Below, in pieces: positions 24,684-28,046 of a stretch of DNA of 28,046 nucleotides. Numbering within the stretch: position 1 is the first letter of the stretch; every line of letters begins with the position of its first letter. Source of the DNA: Trachelipus rathkii (taxonomy: Eukaryota; Arthropoda; Malacostraca; Isopoda; Trachelipodidae); the NCBI GenBank assembly GCA_015478945.1, contig JABUQX010022303.1, positions 15,001-43,046 on the forward strand, given 5' to 3'. The position numbers and the translations under genes are program-made. The notes beneath the pieces are model-generated. The model was not told the origin of the DNA. It did no database searches and worked only from the letters and a program-made list of their open reading frames with translations.

Positions 24684-24693
24684 TTTTACCTGA
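24684..24693 (-). promoter_or_regulatory. 5' splice donor of the zinc-finger exon
   Basis: Minus-strand CAG followed by GTAAAA, a good match to the donor consensus, with the exon ending at 24690. Reading through instead gives one Arg codon and then TAA at 24688-24686. Confidence 0.75.
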
Positions 24694-25435
24694 TCTTTAA
24701 AAGGGTTTCATAGTTCTTCCATAAATGAGCGTCTTTTTTGAGACCTGAAATCTGCTTCTCACGTTTGTGAAGTTCATCACGTACTCTGTGGTTTTCATCT
24801 TCAAGATGTTGAAGCTCCATTTTTGCTTCTGAGCACAGGTGCTCCCAATCAACAGTGTATATCTGATTCACCAACTCATCATTTCTCATGCGTAACTTCT
24901 CTACTTCATCTTTTAATTCCGCATTCAATTGTGACATCAAACATTGATCATCTGAGTTTGAACCACCCCCTCTACTACTTTGCAGCATGTTACCAACAAT
25001 GTTCCGATCTCGTCGCAGATCCTCTTCTTCCCTTTCCCTATGCATATTATCGAGCTCATTTTGAAGTTGACGACAAACTCTACGTAAACTTTCAACGTCA
25101 TTCAAACCATCATCAGGCAAAGGTAATAAACTTGTTTGAAGAGACATTAATGCAGGCTTATCACCCCGATTTAATATGTCAGGTCGAAGGTGATTATTCA
25201 TATTACTCATTGGCATATTAGGACCAAAAGATGATGGAACAGGGCCAAGAAGGGAACCTTTTTCTCCAAGCAAAGGCATTCGTCGATTGGGAAAATTGCC
25301 CATTGTTCCTCTTGGAGGTCCAAGGATTTCTTGCAGTGCATCTTGAATACATTGATAGAGTTCACTTTCATATTCGGCAGTTGTAACATGTCTGTATCGA
25401 CAATTGTTCTTCCTACATCTCCCCTTAAGATACTC
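24690..25435 (-). CDS. CCCH zinc-finger protein, internal exon (zinc finger and coiled coil), ZC3H10-like
   Basis: The exon begins after a TATAG acceptor at 25437-25436, in phase 0, with EYLKGRCRKNNCRYRH. This is the last part of a CCCH finger: two Cys spaced by four residues, then three residues to His; the first Cys must be encoded by the preceding exon. It then has a short acidic/hydrophobic segment (TAEYESELYQCIQDALQEIL), a Pro/Gly/Asn/Met linker (residues about 37-105), and two coiled-coil stretches at about 111-142 and 166-248 with dense Leu, Glu, Lys and Arg. The exon ends ATC AG followed by GTAAAA. CCCH fingers bind single-stranded RNA. A finger of this spacing followed by a coiled coil and a low-complexity tail resembles ZC3H10, but similarity beyond the finger is architectural only. 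A start at the internal Met at 25303 would cut the finger and is not chosen. Confidence 0.85.
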
Positions 25436-25450
25436 CTATAAAAATACAAA
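25436..25450 (-). promoter_or_regulatory. 3' splice acceptor of the zinc-finger exon
   Basis: Minus-strand T-rich tract ending TATTTTTATAG directly before GAG TAT CTT. In the coding frame the TAG is a stop codon, so the exon must begin at 25435. Confidence 0.75.
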
Positions 25451-25477
25451 ATAATAATAATATAATTATAACATGAA

Positions 25478-25521
25478 TATTATATATTATATAATATATA
25501 ATATATATATTATTATATATA

Positions 25522-25561
<40 letters not shown>

Positions 25562-25611
25562 ATATATATATATAATAATATATATTATATATATATTATA
25601 TATATATATTA
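25478..25611. repeat. (AT)n microsatellite in the upstream intron
   Basis: About 130 bases of AT dinucleotide with slips, just upstream of the zinc-finger exon on the gene's strand. Confidence 0.9.
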
Positions 25612-25699
25612 AAACTACCTTTTAACGCTCTTTATCCCCTATTGCAGAGGGTATAATCGACGGGTGGACTCAGAAATCCCAAGAACTGTTAGGCCTGTA

Positions 25700-26130
25700 T
25701 ACAGGAATGTACGTCGGCTTGGTTAACCGGAGTAAGTGGTGGAGTTGTGTGGGAATTGAAAGGCTACGGGAGACCTGAAGAAAAAGTGGATTGAGTCATT
25801 GAGTCAGTAAATGAAGAGTTTGGCAAGGGCGAGAAGAAAGGTTTATAAATAGGCAATCATCTGTGGGTCTGGGTGATGGGGTATGGTTTTGGACCACCTG
25901 GGCCAAGGGATGAACCTACATTGACGAGATGCCATACGTGAGGGTGCGTCGCTGTCCCATGAAGTTCTAGGGTGGATTTTCTGACTGCGACGGGTTCCTC
26001 ACAAAGGTATAAAGGGGGGAAAGGCTGGCTTTCTTTTCGACTTGCCATCATCTTCTTCTACTACTTTTCTGTGTCCAGTGCATGTTGCGCACCTTAACCC
26101 CCCCGATCTTGGGGAGAGAAGGTGGGTGAC
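25700..26130 (+). mobile_element. Non-LTR retrotransposon (LINE) 3' fragment, copy B
   Basis: Same family as copy A. Shared landmarks in the same order include GTCGG-TTGGTTAAC, GGGAGACC-GAAGAAAA-GTGGATTGA, GGTTTTGG-CCACCT-GGCCA, GTGGATTTTCTGACTGCGA-type sequence, GGCTTTCTTTTCGACTTGC and CGCACCTTA-CCCC. It retains only the end of the reverse-transcriptase frame (GRPEEKVD-like) and the 3' UTR, so it is shorter than copy A. It is plus-strand, antisense to the host gene. The 5' edge is approximate. Confidence 0.75.
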
Positions 26131-26249
26131 TATGATATATCATATATTATAATATATATATACTATCATATATATATTATATATATATATATATAATATA
26201 TAATATATATATATATAATATATATTATATACTGTTGTATATATTATAA
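26131..26249. repeat. (AT)n tract shared by two retroelement tails
   Basis: AT dinucleotides lying between the 3' end of LINE copy B (plus strand) and the A-rich tail of the SINE-like element (minus strand). Confidence 0.9.
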
Positions 26250-26736
26250 TTTTTTTTTTATTTATTTTACAAACAAATCGGGGGAAAAGGTTACTATTTT
26301 AATGTTTTTCCCGCGCAGTGGGGCCTACAAAGGTGGGGGGGTGCACAAGTTATGCAGGGTGATAGACCCCAGCCTCATTCTAGAACGCAAGTACAAGATA
26401 TTCCAAGCCATCAGGTGGGGCATGGCTAAGCTCTGACTCACAGACTACTGGTCGTGAGGCGAATAGGAATGTAGGTGTCTGTATGTGTATTAAAGGTTGT
26501 ACCGTTTGTATGTGTTTGGCTATGGATGAGTGAGAGTTTGGGGGTATTGAGATTAGTGTATTAATTACACTAATGCCCGTAAACTGTAAGAATTACAGAA
26601 AATCTCCTACAACCAGCAATTTTTTCGTGTCCGTCCTGGTGACTAGTCGAAAATAAAAATCCCGTTTGACGAGGACTCGAACTCACGACCCTTAACGCGT
26701 GCAAACGCACCACTACAGCCCACTGCGCACCGAGAC
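26250..26736 (-). mobile_element. tRNA-derived SINE-like element
   Basis: On the minus strand the element begins with a tRNA-like head. An A-box-like TGGGCTGTAGTGG is at 26722-26710 and a B-box GTTCGAGTCC at 26682-26673, about 40 bases apart as in RNA polymerase III promoters. A non-coding body of about 390 bases follows, containing a perfect 9-bp inverted repeat with a 5-base loop at 26552-26574. The 3' end is an A-rich tail (GTAAAATAAATAAAAAAAAA, 26269-26250). The head does not fold cleanly as a tRNA (T-arm and anticodon-arm mismatches), which favours a SINE over a functional tRNA gene. I do not recognise the family. It is in sense orientation to the zinc-finger gene. Confidence 0.65.
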
Positions 26737-26741
26737 TTATA

Positions 26742-26855
26742 AATAATATAATAATATATATATAAATTAATATATATATATATTATACTATATATATATA
26801 ATATATTATATATACTATATATATATATATATATTAATATATATATACTATACCA
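26742..26855. repeat. (AT)n microsatellite at the head of the SINE-like element
   Basis: AT dinucleotides directly next to the 5' end of the SINE-like element. Confidence 0.9.
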
Positions 26856-26945
26856 AGATAAAATTTCCTCTCAGCAATAGAGTCCTACTGAGGTTACGCA
26901 GTGAACGCCCCCAATCAAGAGGTAGGTTTATAATATAGGCCCGTA
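26856..26945. other. Short unique island between (AT)n tracts
   Basis: About 90 bases of mixed sequence with no recognisable feature. Confidence 0.5.
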
Positions 26946-26954
26946 TATAATAAT

Positions 26955-27084
26955 GATAATAATATATATATTATATTATATATATATAATATATATAGAA
27001 ATATATATATTATATATATAGTATATATTATAATATATATATTATATATTATATATATATATTATATATATATATATAATATAT

Positions 27085-27116
<32 letters not shown>

Positions 27117-27128
27117 AATATATATTAT
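26955..27128. repeat. (AT)n microsatellite
   Basis: About 170 bases of AT dinucleotide with slips such as ATTATA. Confidence 0.9.
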
Positions 27129-28046
27129 TGCAGTACCCTCAATTGTAACTATCGCAAAAATTTTTAAATGTTTTTTAATGCTTAAATCTTATGCTAAATT
27201 TGCGTACAGCAACTATTCAACTCGCCAGGTAAAATTATAATAAGCCAACGTTTCATTTGAGATACTCAGAGTCAGATACAAAATCAGAAGACCACTCAGA
27301 GTAAGAATAGAAGACTCCTTTAAGATACTGTCTGCCCGAGCTCCTCATAACAAATTACAGAAAATGCAGAATTTCGAAAAGGGAGTCAGAATTCAGGAAA
27401 AGTCAGTGTACTCCTCATACCGAAATTAAAACATTAAAAATTTAATTAAAGATTTTAATATTTTGACTGATGGCTTAATGTATTTATATGGAACTAAATT
27501 TCATTTTTGTTATGTTAATACATTAAATAATCCAGCCTGACCTTATCATTATTGATTTTACCTATAAAAAATATGTTGAAAATTTTAATTTTTGATTGTA
27601 TGTATATCTGAATATCTAAATAATAATTTAAATGATTGGCTTTAATATTTTTTATTGAACATCTCTTCAAATATTGTGAATACTAGTACTAATACTGATG
27701 ATTATCACTTCTATTTTTTGATATAACCAATACTAGTTTTCGAAAAGCAATAAGAATAAGCTTAACTTTTATTTTTTAATTTATGCCTTTTTGTATTAAA
27801 ACTGGGCAAATTTTAGCAGAATGGCAATGTTATTCTGAATAAAATAGATGCAAGGTGTCATTTTTCTGATGAATTAGATTCCATTAAAATTGATGACAAT
27901 TCTAATAAAATTTTTCATTAACATTTAATTTCTTAAATATTAAGCATTCGTGGAAGAATTTCTAAATGGTCATATATTTTAATAACAATGTTCATAACTT
28001 AATCATATTTTTCTAGCAAAATTTTATTATTCTACATGGCTTTATA
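27129..28046. other. Unique non-coding DNA, probably intron of the zinc-finger gene
   Basis: About 900 bases of unique AT-rich DNA. I searched the minus strand for an exon that would end Cys-Arg before a GT donor, to supply the missing first zinc ligand, and found no convincing candidate. The next upstream exon therefore probably lies outside the window. Confidence 0.45.

Larger units (their letters stand above)
22726..24689 (-). other. Intron between the two visible coding exons
   Basis: A 1964-base intron starting GTAAAA at 24689 and ending at the CTTAG acceptor. It carries LINE copy A in antisense orientation, an (AT)n tract, and a palindromic TGACGTCA at 22994-23001 that matches the CRE consensus but may be chance. 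Confidence 0.75.

Noticed and set aside
24823..25221. 132-codon plus-strand frame opposite the coiled-coil exon
   Set aside because: It is the antisense shadow of a coding exon with good splice sites and a clear CCCH/coiled-coil product.
25207..25449. 80-codon minus-strand frame beginning in the intron
   Set aside because: It crosses the splice acceptor in a different frame from the CCCH motif.
23755..26051. Two similar minus-strand frames (23755-23958 and 25857-26051) sharing ASRKES and LYL motifs
   Set aside because: The similarity is real but comes from the antisense strand of the two LINE copies, not from a gene family.
26660..26736. A functional tRNA gene
   Set aside because: The A and B boxes are present, but the T-arm and anticodon arm do not fold cleanly and the sequence continues into a long body with an A-rich tail, which fits a SINE.

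Overview
This window looks like nuclear DNA from an arthropod, most likely a decapod crustacean of the shrimp type. The reasons are a strongly AT-rich background, long (ATT)n, (AT)n and (AAT)n microsatellites over much of the sequence, a patch of degenerate TTAGG (the arthropod telomere unit), spliced coding exons, and remnants of a LINE family whose reverse-transcriptase C-terminus is familiar from crustacean genomes. The taxon is an inference; nothing here fixes a species. There are no bacterial-style operons, ribosomal RNAs or CRISPR arrays.

Positions 1-9400 are almost gene-free: GT-rich, strand-skewed low-complexity DNA alternating with kilobases of imperfect (ATT)n in one constant orientation. 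A telomere-like TTAGG patch follows at 9472-9531, then an ATT-to-ATC microsatellite transition. Positions 10.4-12.0 kb are dominated by (AT)n. At 12129-12193 lies an uninterrupted T65 tract with an AATAAA signal placed as expected for a retrotransposed transcript on the minus strand. In 13.1-13.9 kb the trinucleotide repeat appears in the opposite orientation (AAT). Positions 13.9-20.3 kb are mostly unique non-coding DNA with a pyrimidine-rich tract and a possible hAT-transposon end at about 15.84-15.88 kb.

The one convincing gene is on the minus strand at 21327-25435: the last two coding exons of a CCCH zinc-finger protein. The upstream exon (24690-25435) starts inside a CCCH finger and continues into a long coiled coil. 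The terminal exon (21327-22725) completes the coiled coil and encodes a long disordered tail rich in Asn/Ser/Pro/Tyr/Gly, with three 18-residue tandem repeats and a proline run. Joined, they give about 714 residues plus stop; the 5' exons are not visible and probably lie beyond 28046. The best family guess is ZC3H10-like (CCCH fingers followed by a coiled coil), an RNA-binding protein. The terminal exon has two AG acceptors 5 nt apart: only the second keeps the frame, while the first would give a truncated protein lacking the tail.

The visible introns carry two 5'-truncated, decayed copies of the same LINE (about 23085-23997 and 25700-26130, both antisense to the gene) and one tRNA-headed SINE-like element (26250-26736, sense to the gene) with A and B boxes, a hairpin and an A-rich tail. 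All three element tails abut (AT)n microsatellites, and LINE copy B and the SINE sit tail to tail around one such tract. I see no clearly new multi-gene system. The most interesting items are the architecture and possible splice switch of the CCCH protein, the SINE, and the retroelement/microsatellite arrangement.
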